64,000 nucleotides of DNA. Origin: Paguma larvata (Eukaryota; Chordata; Mammalia; Carnivora; Viverridae). The stretch spans positions 61,787,312 to 61,851,311 of the forward strand of contig CM057826.1 of assembly GCA_030068075.1 (NCBI GenBank), in the 5' to 3' direction. Both the position numbers and the translations under genes were made by a program. The stretch's first letter is position 1; the number at the start of each line of letters is the position of its first letter. This document shows, in pieces, positions 32,623 to 45,090 of this stretch. Below the pieces are notes generated by a model, which searched no databases, had not been told where the DNA came from, and was given only the letters and a program-made list of their open reading frames with translations.

Positions 32623-35600
32623 ACATCTCATGCCACCATCTCAGTATTTCCAGTTGCTCAGGCCAAAGGCCATTGAGTCTTCGCTCTGTCTCTGCCACCT
32701 CACAACCAACCTGTTAGCAAACAGGGCCACCTCCATCTTCCAAACATGTCTGGCTTCCCCTCATGTTTCCACACTTCCACTTCCATACTGGCCTCCATCC
32801 CTCAGTCCCCGTCCGCCCCCCACCCGAGCTTCTGCCCCTGCCTACTGCAGTCTGATCACAACATAGCACCCAGAGGATGCCCTTAAAACTGCTCACATCC
32901 TGTCCTTCCTCTGCTCCCAATCCTCCAGTGGCTTCCATCTCAGAGTCAAACCAAAGTCTTACAGAGGCCCAACACTGGGGTGGCTAAATTTAGCAAATGA
33001 AAATACAGGACACCCAGTGAAATTTGAATTTCAGAGAAAGGCACTTTCGCATGGTTCATACTTATACTAAAAATTTATTTGTTGTTTATATGAAATTCAA
33101 ATTTAACTGGGCGTTCTATACTTGTCCAGCAGCCAAACCCACAGGCCCACCCCTGCTCCCCACTCCACCCCCCGCATCCCTGCATGCCGGCAACCCTCCC
33201 CACAGCTTAAGCCTCCTGGCTTCTCCCAGGGCCCCACAAGGTTCTTCTACCTCAGGGACTGTGCACTGTGTTCCCTCTGCCTACACTTTTCCCCCAAACC
33301 TCCATCTGGCTCACTCCCTTGCCTCCTCCAGGCCTCTGCTCAAGTGGCGCCTGTAACCAAGCCCTGCCCTGAGCACCGGATACAAAAGAGCAAGCACCAT
33401 CCCTGCTCTGCATGGCCTTTCTCCACAGCACTGTCACCCCCTACCAGAAAGTCATCTCCTTGAAAGCAGAGATGTGTCTGTTTTGTTCACAACTGTATCC
33501 CCACACTTAGAATACTGCCTGGCACACAGTAGGTGTCATAAATATTTTTAATTAATGACGTCCCCCTGTCCCACCCCCGGGCTAGCTGGTAACGTCTCCT
33601 CTAACTGCAGGGACAGCTCCATGTCCCTGCCTCTGAAAGGCTCTCCTGGATGACACACGTGTGCTCCAGGCAGAGGACGTCACCCCTCTTCTGAGCTCCG
33701 AGGGGTTGGGTTGTCCCTTGTCACAGCATAACGTAGCCTGTCCTGGCTAATTCCACTCCCACAGCACGAAAGAACTGCAGGTGTGTTGTCATATTTCCTA
33801 AATAATAAAAAAAAAATTTTAATTAAAAAAAATAGTGATGGAGATAAACAATGTGTTAATGAGGACCATGAGACCGTAGATTTGAAATCAGAATGTCTGG
33901 ACAAAAGCCAGGCTGCGGAGCTCCTGAAATCAACAGCCCTCCTTATCCGATATCGTGACAATGATCTCTCCCTTTACCGGCATCCCCACTCGACTGGGGG
34001 CCCCGCTGAGGTGGGAATCGTGTCCCATTCACCTTTTTATCCCCAGCCGACGGTGGCACATGCGAAGTGCTCAGTAAATGTGTGAGTGAGTGAATGGAGT
34101 GAATATTTGAGTGACTGAAGAAATGAATAACTTGGGAAACAGAATTTGTTTCTGAGACTATCTGTAGAGGTTGGTTTGACTCTCATTGTCCCCAAAGGCA
34201 CGGAGTAAGAGTATTGTGGGTTAACACTGCTAAAGAATGCCTCGAAAGAGAAGCGGAAGAAGAATATGCCATCCCCGCCCTCTGACTCACACTCCCCAAG
34301 GTACCTCCACATCTGCGACCCTCTCACCAGCCCTGAGAGGCCGCTACTACTACCCCCTGGTCCAGATGAGGAGACTAGAGCCCAAAGTGATGGAGAAATT
34401 TGCAGAACCCCCCACCCCCCATGAGAGGTGAGAGGAGATGCAGCTGGGATCCGGCCACCACATAGTGCCGCCTCTCCAACTGGCCCAAGGTTACAGTGAC
34501 CCATCGGGGAAGAGGCATTATATTCCCTGGATTCCTTTTTGGACAGTCCAGGGAGGAAGGAGTCAGACTGCACAAGAGCACAGACCCTGCCCAAGTTGGA
34601 GGTGCTGTCTCCTCCCTGCCCACCGGGCATCTTGGGGACCTGGTCTCGTTCTCCTCCCACCACATCTGCACTGGTTCCTCTCTGCCTCTTACTACAACTC
34701 CCTTGCTCACACCAATTTCTGAGCCAGCCCTATGCGGGCGCCTGCCCTGAATCATTGCATTTGTCTTGAAATTTTTTGGATATTAATGTCATTCTGCACT
34801 AATGAGTCCAGCCCACTTGGTCCCAGCTGGAGCCTCGGATGTCTGCTGATTAATTGGTACAGAGCTCTTGGAGGGAGGGAAGGGAGGGGAGGTGGGGGGA
34901 GAGAAGAGTGGTTTCCAGAGCAGAAATTAGTTTCCTCGGCTTATCAGTGATTCCCCCAACCCCATCCTTAAGTCCCCAGCTGGTTATGGGGCAGAAACTA
35001 GAAGGCTACTCCTTTATCAGCCACTTGGTCCCCAGTCCGGGAGGGACGAGACACGTGGACACTGCCCCAGGGTGCAGAGGGGTGGGCTGGGGAACACAGG
35101 TTAAAAATTGGAAGATCTGGTTTCTGTCTCGTCCCAGCTCTGCCCGGGGCAAGTCGTTGATCTCCCTGAGCCTCATTTTCCTCATCCGTAAAATGGGGAC
35201 AAGGATCCTACCGGAGCAGAGAGTTTAAAGCTCTCAGGTTTGATTACTCGGCTTCCAATTCCGACTCCTCCATATTTATAGGCTGTGTGGCTTTGGGCAA
35301 GCCGCTTAATCTCATCTGCAGACCAGGAGGGCTAGCCTCCTACCAGAGTGGCAGGAAGGATTGAATGAGCTCATGGAGATGCACTGTTCGGCCTGGCACC
35401 CAGCAGGATCAAGCACTCAACGGATGGTGGCTACTAACACCACGTCCAGCAACAGTCAAGCGGTTAAGCCCATGGGGCACCACGCAGCCCCCACAGAGTA
35501 CGCACACAGGACAGCAAGGCCCAGGAAGTGCCTATGCTCAAATGCCTCTGCCCTACACCTGTTTGAGGGACTCGGATCCCCATTTTACAGAAAGGGTCGC

Positions 35601-37760
35601 CAAGCCTCAGAGAAGTGGCTGAGATTTGTCCTGGGTCGCAGAGTAAGCAAACGGCCACACTGGGCATTGAACGCAAGGAAGACCTGCCTCAGAATACAGA
35701 TTCTTTCCTCTTTGCTACAATTCCTGCACAGCGAATTTTTTAAATTGATTTATTAAAGTCTGGAGCCTACAGGCATTTCATTCTGGTTTCTCCCCATGTG
35801 ATCATGATGTTTCTGTGCCACAGATAATCACTTTTTAAGGCAGATATTAATGCCTGTCCTGCGCTCCCCACCTGGCTGATGTGCAGATCAAAGGAGCTAA
35901 TGGCTGTGTGAGGGCTTTGGAAACAGGAAAGCACTGGGCCGTGGGAGCATTACAGGACTTGGGTGGTTTGGCTTAACATTAAACAGTCACTCATTCAGTC
36001 ATTCATTCGACAGGCATTCCTAGAGCCTAAAGGTACAAGTTCTAGGCTTAGAAGACACCGCAGTAAACAAAAGAGATATACCTTGACTTCTTGTAGCTGA
36101 CATTCCTATAGAGGAAACAGACAGTAAGCAAATAGAAACAAGTATTACAAAAGAAAATAAAGCAGGATGAGCACGGGGGAATGACGCTCTTTTGTATACA
36201 GTATCGTGGAGGGCCTCTCTGGTAAAGGGGCATTGGAGGCTGAGATTTAAACAAAGTAAGGAGGTAAATCATGATTCCAAGGAGAAAGCTTTCCAGACAA
36301 AGGAAACAGCAAGGGCAATGGCCCTGGGGCTGGCATGTCCCGTTGGTGTTCAAGAAATACCAAGGTCAGTAGGGCTGAGGTGAGTGAGGGGAAGGTGACA
36401 GAAAGGGGATGCAGTTGAGACAGCAGATGACGAGAGCCTTGCAGGCCATTGTAAGAGCCTCAGAATTTATACTGTTCAACTCGAAGAATCCAGTATATCA
36501 CTTTCTCACTTGTATTATTTGCATTTCCTTTACCTTCCAACAATTTCCCATTTCTGTCTAGATAAAACCAAACTCACTGGCATGGCATTCAAGGCCTTTC
36601 AGAGTCCCAGCCCTGACATAACTTTCCAGCCTCTGGTCGCTTCGCTTCCTCCCCTCCCCCCTCAACCTTCCATCACACCTCTGTGCCTTTGCCCATGCAG
36701 TTCCCCCTGCCTGGCTTCACTCAGGCCAACACTTAAATATTTGGTGAGCACTTACTAGGTGCCAGGCTCTAGGGGAGGAGATAGGAAAACCGTGGGGAAC
36801 AAAAGTCTCTGTCCCTTCTCTTCTGGCATCTAGCAGAAAAGACAAACACTAACCAGGAATGTGTGAGGGAATGAATAGGTGATTTCCATGAGCTGTGGGG
36901 CCGTGGCTACAACTCACAGGGCACCTACCCGCTCTGGAGTGGAAGGAGGTCAGGGAGACCCAAGAATGACCAGGAGTCAGCCCAGGGCAGAGGTGGTTAA
37001 AGGAAGACCTGCCTCTTGCCCAGCCGCCAGTGAGCAGCACAGGGAAGTCTGCAAGAGGAGACAGGAAGAGGCCGGTCTCACACGACCCTGGAAGTCTGGT
37101 CAGGACTTTATACTGAGGCCTGTGCAGGGTTGGGCTGCCAAGGAGGCACTCCCGACTTCCCGCCTGCCACATCCTCTGTTGCCCCAGCTTCCTCCCGGGC
37201 ACCTGAGCCAGGCCAGGAATAGAGCTCGGCAAACAGGCAGCGCCTGCCTGGCTCAATGCTGGGTAAACAGGACTCTGCCCCGCACCTGCGGTCTCCACTC
37301 AGCCCGCAGCTGCACAGGGATAAACATTTGCCTACAGCTCCATCTCACCTAATGAGTGTTTGGGGATCTGCTAGGCAGGCCTGGCCCAAGGGGACCTGGC
37401 AGGAAGGGAGCCAGCCCTGGAGGACCCCAGTACCCCACTCCGTAGGGCCCTATAGTGCAGGACCCAGACCAGAAAGGCCCATGGCCAAGGCATCCCTGAA
37501 GGTCTTCACCAGTATGTCAGTGGGATTTCAGGAGGCCTGATGCCTGGAAGCCGGAGAGAGTGACCCTGAGAAGAGCAGCCCTATACCAGGTCGCAGCCAA
37601 TGCCCTCCACCCTTCCCACTCACTCTCTTCCCCCTTCTCCCTCCAAATATAATAAATACATGCTAGGAATACGTTTCTTCTCTATCAGGGAGCTGGAAAG
37701 GGTAACTGGAAAATTGTACACCTCCCTTTGTGTCTTTTGAATGTTTTCACTTTGTGCATT
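32623..37760. other. Intergenic DNA rich in L2 and MIR relics
   Basis: No gene seen. L2 plus-strand 3' ends lie at about 33440-33560 (tccttgaaagcagagatgtg; tgcctggcacacagtaggtg) and 33990-34105 (tgctcagtaaatgtgtgagt). Three MIRs lie within 650 bases: plus at 35090-35230, plus at 35235-35435 and minus at 35560-35720. About 36000-36470 is the unclassified ancient repeat family, and 36555-36725 an L2 body fragment running into a minus-strand MIR-like piece. Positions 34740-34870 and 35735-35955 look repeat-free. Confidence 0.55.
35735..35955. promoter_or_regulatory. Candidate conserved non-coding element
   Basis: Repeat-free AT-rich block with ttgatttattaaag, gataatcac, gatattaatgcc and a TCF/LEF-type gatcaaagg at 35886-35894. 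Function is inferred from motif density only. Confidence 0.3.
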
Positions 37761-37775
37761 AATGATAGTCAAATT

Positions 37776-37889
37776 AGGGGCCCCTGGGTGACTCAGTTGA
37801 TTAACTGTCTGACTCTTGATTTCAGGCCATCATCTCATGGTTCATGAGATCAAGCCCCATGGGAGGTAACAGCATGGAGCCTGCTTGGG

Positions 37890-37931
<42 letters not shown>

Positions 37932-37980
37932 CCTCCCCCGCTCACACACTCCCAAAATAAAAAAATAAACTTTTTTTTTA
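37776..37980 (+). mobile_element. Feline-type tRNA-Lys SINE (SINEC), older copy
   Basis: Head ggggcccctgggtgactcag, a degenerate B box, a long (CT)n run at 37894-37927, then aaaataaacttttttttta. Flanked by aatgatagtcaaa (37761-37773) and aatgacagtcaaa (37981-37993), a 13-bp target duplication with one mismatch. Confidence 0.92.
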
Positions 37981-38099
37981 AATGACAGTCAAAATAAAGG
38001 TAGTCAAATAGTAAACAAAATTATAAGGTAATATGTGTTCATAATTTTGAAAAATCAAATTGTAAAGAACAGTTCAGAAGTTAAAAATAAAAGTCTCCT

Positions 38100-38720
38100 G
38101 ATCTTTTATTCCTACTTTCCAACTGAACTTCATCTTAACTTTGGTAAGATTTCATTTTTGTTTCAACACAAACAGCATCGTGCCACACATCCTGTTCTCC
38201 CCTACCAATATGGTATACCCTAGACACCTTTCCACACCCACACGTCCAGGGCCACCTCATTCTTCTCTTAGCAGCTAAAATTTATTCCACAGTTTGGAGG
38301 TACTGTGATTCATTTAGACAGTCCCCTTTTTAATGGGCATTTGTTTCCAGTTTTTTGCTGTCACAAATAAGACTATACTGAACAGTCTTTTACTTGCATC
38401 TTTCCAGATTTGTTGGTGTTTACCTGTACGATAAATTTCAAGCAGGAAGCATGTGTATTTTCACATTCAACAGACATTGCCAAGTTACCCTCCAAAGAGG
38501 CATGTGCCAACTCGTGGGACTGTCTGTTTCCCCGTCCCCAGGTATTAGGCAACATTCAGTTCTTTGACAAACTCATGAGTGAAAAACAGATCTCATTTTT
38601 ATCTATCTTTCTTAGTTATTAGTAAGCTTGGTGATCTTTCAGGTGTGTGTTTGTCATTGGTATTTCTTTTTCTGTGAACTGCCTCTTCATATGCTTCTAC
38701 ACTTTTTTGTAAGGATGTTC
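38100..38720 (-). mobile_element. Old L1 (L1M) 3' region relic
   Basis: Reverse-strand L1 phrases in order: gggcatttgtttccagtttt, gctgtcacaaataagactat, ccaagttaccctccaaagag, gactgtctgtttccccgtcc and tttctgtgaactgcctcttc. It is diverged, so an old subfamily. Confidence 0.7.
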
Positions 38721-40116
38721 TTTCTTTGCTTCATTTCAACAATGTTTGGGCACCTACTCTGTGGTGAAAGTTATTTCAATGACCCTTTGGGAAACTTAGG
38801 ATAAAGTATGTCCACACTCAAGTGGGCACTGGAGGCAATGAAGAGTTCCCATGTGGGGCATTCCCAAGACAAAAGAGAGTCACCAAGCCTTGAATCTTCC
38901 TTAACAGTAAAATAGAAAAATACAGTAATATCTGTCTGTTAGTGAAAAGAGCACGAAACGGTTTATATCATTCTGAATAATTTCAGATGCAAGTGATAGA
39001 AAATCAATCAAAACTGGCATAAACAGAAAAAAGGAAATATATTGGCTCATGTGACTAAAACAGAAGCTTCAGGCATGGTTGGTTTCAGGTGCTCGAACAC
39101 CATCATTAACCATCATCTGTCTTTCTCCATCTTTCAACTCTGCTTCCTTCTGTGTTAGCTTCATTCTCAACCTAGATGTGCTAAGATGGCCCTCAGAACT
39201 GGAGACGTATCCTATTGGTTCAACAACCCACGAACAGTGACTATTTTCCAAGATCTCCAGCAAAAATATAGGGATTAGTTTTTATTGATCCAGCCTGGGT
39301 CATATGTCCATCATCAAGCTCATCAACGAGGCCTGAGTGATAGATTACACAGATTAGCCAGGACTGGCAATGAGGAATGAGAACGAGTCCTCTACGAAGC
39401 ATACGAGTGTGAGGATGGGAAAATCCAACTGCCATTACTAAAAGGAAGGGCAAGATCCAAGATCACAGATGTCCCTAACCTGGATTCTAGTCCTACCTCA
39501 TCTGTGTGACACTGGACAAGTCACTCCTCCTCTCTGACCTGTGAGTTCTTCACCTGTAAGAGTAAGACATCAAACTCCGTCACTAATTTTTGTATATTAT
39601 ATAGCAGCAGAAATTTTTACTTTTCAATTAATAACACATGGAACCAAGTATAAAAGAGATAAGAGCTATGTTTTCCTAAAAACTTTTATTTGTTTAATCC
39701 TGTATTAGGGTAGGCCAGGATTTGTTGTAATAACAAACAAACCCAACATCGCAGTGGCTTCTTGCTCATGTCGCAGGTCAATACAGTTCAGAGAGCATTC
39801 CATGGCAGATCTCCAGCTTCCGCAGTCAGTGATCCGCCGTCTCACTATCTTGTGATTCTTTGTTTAAACAAATAAAACCCTGACCTCTGTAGAAGGGGGG
39901 AAAAGGCATGCACTACTTCTGCCCACATCTTGGTGGTCCTCAGCACCTAGTGCCTCTGTTCAAATGCAAGGGACTCTGGAAATGTAGTCTTCCTCTCCCA
40001 GGAAAAGACACAAGTTTTGGTACCTCTGCCACAAACTCTGTAACATTTACTTATTATAAGGTCGATCCCTGAGATCAATAAGATTGTTTAAATGGATCAA
40101 AAAGAATAAGAAGTTT
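38721..40116. other. Intergenic DNA with LTR-like and MIR relics
   Basis: No gene seen. About 39480-39560 is a plus-strand MIR fragment (gacaagtcactcctcctctc). About 39700-40060 begins tgtattagggtaggccagga and has cagtggcttc, resembling an old LTR-like repeat related in style to the MaLR copies at 12.6 and 15.8 kb. Confidence 0.45.
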
Positions 40117-40310
40117 AGGGCACGTGGGTGGCTCAGTCAGTTGAGTGTCTTACACTTGATTTCAGTTCAGGTCATCATCCCAGGATCTTTGGATCAAGCC
40201 CCACGTTGGGCTCTGTGCTGAGCATCGAGCCTGCTTCGGAATCTCTCTCTCCCTCTGTCCCTTTCCCCGCCTCCCACCCATGCTCTTTCTAAAATAAAAT
40301 AAGTTTTTTA
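40117..40310 (+). mobile_element. Feline-type tRNA-Lys SINE (SINEC)
   Basis: Head gggcacgtgggtggctcagt, body ggttca-type B box, tctctctctccctctg and aaaataaaataag. The flank aaaagaataagaagtt (about 40099-40116) recurs as aaaagaataggaaatt (40310-40325). A third similar copy, aaagaacaggaaattag, sits at about 40333-40350. Confidence 0.88.
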
Positions 40311-41189
40311 AAAGAATAGGAAATTAAAAAAAAAAAGAACAGGAAATTAGATATTGTGGACGACAGATGTAGTTATGTTTCAACCTCAGCGCTGACTTTT
40401 TAAAGCCCTACTCTTTTTAAAATAGTAAATATGAAGATAACCCCTAGTTGTAATGAATACGAGTTGGATATGCTAGCAGTATTTAAAAGTTTGCTTTGCA
40501 ATTTCAGTATTCTTTTCAATTATACAAACAGAGAAAAAAGAAGACTCTTTAAGGTCAAGCCTACACATATATATTTGAGTTAACAGATAGCTTAAGAAAC
40601 TATGCTGGCCATCTCCAAAATGCTAATATTTAGCATGCAACGTATCTGAGGTTCTTGTTGCATTTATTACAATGTTTAAACAGTTAAGCATATTTAAAAT
40701 GTGAAGTTCAAGTGTGTTTGTGGAGGCCTCTGCTTTGGAGAGCACAGTACCAGGTGACCTCTGAGCTTCACAGTCAGCCCACCTGAGTGGAGCCCTGCTG
40801 GGCGTCCTCGGGCAAGATGCTTTACTTCCTTAGGCCTTGGCTTTATCATCTGCCATATAGATGACTTAGCAAACTCAAGGGACTTGACCAGAGAAACAAA
40901 AATTTTAAAAAGCAAAGGACAGACCAAGGTGTGCCGATGTACCCCACATCTGTGACTCAGTTGGCTGCCTGTATTTTAGCAATGTGCAAAAAGCATCCAT
41001 TTGAAACACATGAAGCTCTTGTTTTAACAGATCAAAAACAACCATATATAAGCAATTCTGCATATAATATAAACTAATGTATGAAAACCAGTAGTCTATA
41101 GTATTTTTCTAGCCCATAGACATATTTTATTTCAAAAACACTTACAAACTGAGATTTTTCACATGAAAACCAGATTTCTGATCTCTCTT

Positions 41190-41915
41190 TGGGAAAAAAT
41201 TAATATCTCTACAAGCAAATATAGGAGAAAAATCTTCACGATAAGGGGTTAGGCAAAGATTTCTTAGAACACTAAAAGAATGATTCAAAAAAAGTTGGTG
41301 AATTGGACATCATGAAAATTAAGAATGTCTTCTCTTCAAAAGACACTGTTAAGAGAATATGAAGACCACATACTTGGGATGCTTGCAATATGTTTGCAAA
41401 TCATGCATCTGACTTAGAACAATATCCAGACCATACTAAGAACCCTCAAGCCTTAAAGACCATATATTATATGATTCCATTTATAGGAAATGTCCAGAAT
41501 AGGCAAATCCACAGAGATAGAAAGTACATCAGTGGTTACTTAGGCCAGGAGGAAGTGGGATTATGGAGAGTTGTGGGGTGATAGCTAAAAGGTATAGGGT
41601 TTGAGGCGATAAAAATGTTTTAAAGTTGACTGTGATGATGGTTGCACTCTTTGAGTATACTTAAAATCACTGAATTGTATATTTTAATGTTTATTTATTT
41701 TTGAGAGAGAGAGAAAGAGAGCAAGTGGGGGAGGGGCAGAGAGAGGGAGACACAGAATCTGAAGCAGCTCCAGGCTCTGAGCTGTCAGCACAGACCTCGA
41801 TGCAGGACTCAAACTCAAGATCCATGGGATCATGACCTGAGTCAAAGTCGGACACTTAACCGAAGGAGCCAGCCAGGCGCCCCCTGAATTGTATACCTTA
41901 GATGAGTGAGTTTGT
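41190..41915 (+). mobile_element. Old L1 (L1M) 3' end interrupted by a SINE
   Basis: L1 phrases in order: ggcaaagatttcttagaaca, attggacatcatgaaaatta, ccacagagatagaaagtaca and ggttgcactctttgagtata. The end continues as tgaattgtataccttagatg after the SINE at 41682-41883. Confidence 0.8.
41682..41883 (-). mobile_element. Feline-type tRNA-Lys SINE (SINEC)
   Basis: Reverse orientation SINE from taatgtttatttatttttga to ccagccaggcgcccc. An exact 12-bp target duplication, ctgaattgtata, lies at 41670-41681 and 41884-41895, inside the old L1. Confidence 0.95.
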
Positions 41916-43834
41916 GGCCTGTGCTTTCCCCCCTTTTCCTGGATGGCTCTCCCTCCTGATAGCCGTGTGATGCTCTCCTCCATTCAGGTCCCGGCTTTAT
42001 GATCGTCAGGAGCTTCCCTGAGCCCCCTCCCCCACCCTCGGCACCTGTCCCCTGACCCCACTTCATTTTGCTCCATATCGCTTACCACCTGCTCACGAGT
42101 ATTTATTTGTTCACTACAACAGATGATCAATGACAGCAGGGACATTGTTTTGTTCACTATTGTGTCCTTGGTGCCCCCAACAGTATCTGAGTCAAAGTGA
42201 GGGCTCGATAAAATATGTGTTGAATAAATGAATCCCAATTTTACAAATGAGGAAATGAGGTCTCACAGCTAGTAGGTGGCAGAGCCAGGACGTCGTCCCA
42301 AAGCGTGTCAGCTGGACTTTAAAGGATGTTCTTTTAACCAGGATCGAGTAGAGGGGGAATTCGAAGCACAGGCCTTGGGATCAAAAGACCTCAGCTTAAG
42401 TTAGTGCTTCCTTACCACTGTGGGATTACTAACCTTGAGAATCTGTTGAAAGTTTTAGGCCCTTCACTCTGAGAAAGGGGCTGATTGGCAAACATAAACC
42501 ATTTTGCAGATGACCTCAAGGAGCTCTTAGATTCTCTTTGGTAGCTTTCCTGAGCTTCCTGGTTCGTGTCTCTGGACAAGTCATCTGAGCCCTCTGAGCC
42601 TCCGTCACTGCACGAAGGAGGGGATAGTGAGGCTGACCTCACGGGGTTGACGGCAGATCTGAGGACATCAGTATGAACATCTGGTGTCCAAGTACTGTCA
42701 GTCTGCACTGCCGCTTCCCTACCTGAGCCACTGTGTGGCAAGGCGGGGGAAACGGACTCAAGAGACCTTGTCCCAGCCTGTGTGACTTTCAGATCCTTAT
42801 TTTTTATGGGCCTTGGTTGCGCCCACCAGGAAAATGAGATTATTGCTCATTTAACAGACTGGATCAAACGAAATCGCGAAAGCCTCCAGGAAACGCTAAA
42901 GTCCTAGAAACATTTCCCAAGACATCCCCACCAAGTGCCACAAATTGTTTTACTGTTTCAATTTCAGCTACAAAAAGCATTCTACAGACCCAGGCCAAAG
43001 GAGTTCAAGGATAATTTGGGCCAAATCCCATTACGCCAAATCCTATCACAGTGCCACTTTCCCGGGTAGAAAGCTCCTCTCGCCATGGGATAATAGCCAG
43101 GCTGACTTGTCTCTGTCTCCTAGCACAGAGCCTGGCACACTGTAGGGACTCCACTACCAAAAACTTTCATCCATGATCCCAAGAAATGGGCTTTGAGAAA
43201 GAGGCATCCACATGGGAAGTCCTGAGTTGATTTCATCGGCCTCGGTGTGGGGAGGGGTGGCCCGTATGTCAGATGCCCGTAGGCTGCCGTATGAGTACCA
43301 GGACGCTCTGAAAATACTGGCTGCCTGTAATGCTCTGTCGGAAGAAGTGCACAGACCACGCCGGGGCAAAGAAGGGAAACACACGGGGCCGGCTGCTGTA
43401 GTGAGCTGGCCTCTACGGTTCAGCTGGCCACAGAGGCCCCAATAGAACTGAAGCTCCAGATAGAAAGTGGGAAGAAGAGCTGGATTAGAGAAAGGAACAC
43501 CGTGTCGATACTCCGCTAGCTGCAGGGCCGGCGGACAAGATGGGAACGGGTGTACTTGGTGCCTTTGACCCTTGGGCTTTTCTAGAGATATGTGGTACTA
43601 ACTGGCCAACTTCTAGCCTTCCCCCACAGATGGCCTAGGTTCCTGTTTCTTCTGATCTGTTAAGAAAGTTAGCATCATTCAGTTTCTTTCCATCAGTTTC
43701 TTTTGTTGCTGTTATATCCTCTATTCTCTTAATCATTGTGAATGATTACCCTTTAAAGCCTGCTTTGTCACCACAGGGGCCTTTGGGGAGGGAGCAGGGG
43801 AATGTGCACTATGTCAGACCAGAAGCTCATCTTT
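41916..43834. other. Intergenic DNA with L2 and MIR relics
   Basis: About 41930-42235 is a plus-strand L2 end (gacagcagggacattgtttt; tgttgaataaatgaa), followed at 42236-42330 by a minus-strand MIR core (ttttacaaatgaggaaatga; cacagctagtaggtggcaga). The rest is unassigned, and no gene is seen. Confidence 0.55.
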
Positions 43835-44060
43835 GGGGCGCCGCTCAGTTGGTTGAGGATCTGACTTTGGCGCAGCTCATGATCTCACGGTTTACAAGTT
43901 CAAGCTCCATATTGAGCACTCTGCTGTCAGCACGGAGCCCACTTCAGACCCTCTGTCCTTCTCTCTCTGCCCCTCCTCTGCTTGTGCTCTCGCTAGTGTG
44001 CGTGCACTCTCGCGCTCTCTCTCTCTCTCTCAAAAATAAATAAACATTTTTTAAAGTCTA
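43835..44060 (+). mobile_element. Feline-type tRNA-Lys SINE (SINEC)
   Basis: Head ggggcgccgctcagttggtt, with an internal deletion removing part of the usual head, body tctctctgcccctcctctgc and tail caaaaataaataaacatttt. The flank agctcatcttt (43824-43834) recurs as agttcatcttt (44069-44079). Confidence 0.9.
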
Positions 44061-44859
44061 CCAAAAAAGTTCATCTTTGCTCAAGCTCATTAGTTTAGGA
44101 CTTTGTCACTTGTGACTAGAGTTACAAGAATGTGCTGAGTAGCCTTGCCCAGGCCAAGTGGCCCCTCTGGAATCAGAGGGCGGAGTGGAGTCAATGTGTT
44201 CAGAGCCACAGAGCCCTCTAAACAGAAATCCAGTTTTGGGAAGGGAGAAAGAGAAATGTCATTAGAACTTCCTATTTTCCTTTGCTTCTATCTGCATGTC
44301 TGCTTAATTTTTTCAAGTCAGTGTCTCCACGGGGTCAAGAATGTGTCTGTCAAATGAGAGCTATGCTCTGCTTTGCTAAGGGGGTCAACAGAGCTGTCAG
44401 CTCTACTTCCAAAAAAAAAAATCTAACACAGGATGTGACTGGCCTGGTTTAGGTCACATGCTCACGCATGGCCCAACCGCTGTGACCAGGGAGATGGAAT
44501 ACCTGCCTGGCACAGCTGGGACCAAACACACCCGCCACTGGAGAGGCAGGTGCTGGGTCTGCAGCCCCTGCTGTGTAGACAAAAGCACAGGAGTCCTCTC
44601 AATGATATTCACAAGGCAGGGTTGTTGCAACAATTACCTGTTTCCTTTTTTTCTTTGGCATCCAATGTGTCTTCAGTTCCCTTTTTCTTTCCCAACCCAC
44701 CACCCTCACTTTGCCCTCCAGCTCCAAATGTGTCAAGCTGAAGAGCAGGCCCTGACAAAAAAAAACAAGAACAAAAACAAAACACCCGCGGGTGAGTTCT
44801 GTCTGCAACCAGGCTCTGGCTCCCCCATGCACATCACTCTCATTTTAAGCAAACTAAGC

Positions 44860-45090
44860 AGGGGCGCCTGGGTGGCTCAGTCCGTTAAGCATCCGACTTC
44901 AGCTCAGGTCATGATCTCGTGGTTTGTGAGTTTGACCCCTGTGTCAGACTCTGTGCTGACAGCTCAGAGCCTAGAGCCTGCTTTGGATTCTGTGTCTCCC
45001 TCTCTCTCTGCCCCTCCCCTGCTCATGCTCTCTCTCTCTCTCTCTCTCTCTCAAAAATAAGTAAACATTAAAAATTTTTAAAAATAAAAT
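44860..45090 (+). mobile_element. Feline-type tRNA-Lys SINE (SINEC)
   Basis: Near-consensus head ggggcgcctgggtggctcag, gctcaggtcatgatctcgtg, body ccctctctctctgcccctcc, (CT)n, and caaaaataagtaaacattaa. A target duplication is not clear by eye. Confidence 0.93.

Noticed and set aside
34037..34663. Minus-strand open frame of 208 codons
   Set aside because: Overlaps an L2 3' end and C/T-rich unique DNA. No recognisable domain or homology, and other frames on both strands are equally open there.
44458..45060. Plus-strand open frame of 200 codons
   Set aside because: Its last third is the translated body of a feline SINE and the earlier part has no protein-like features.
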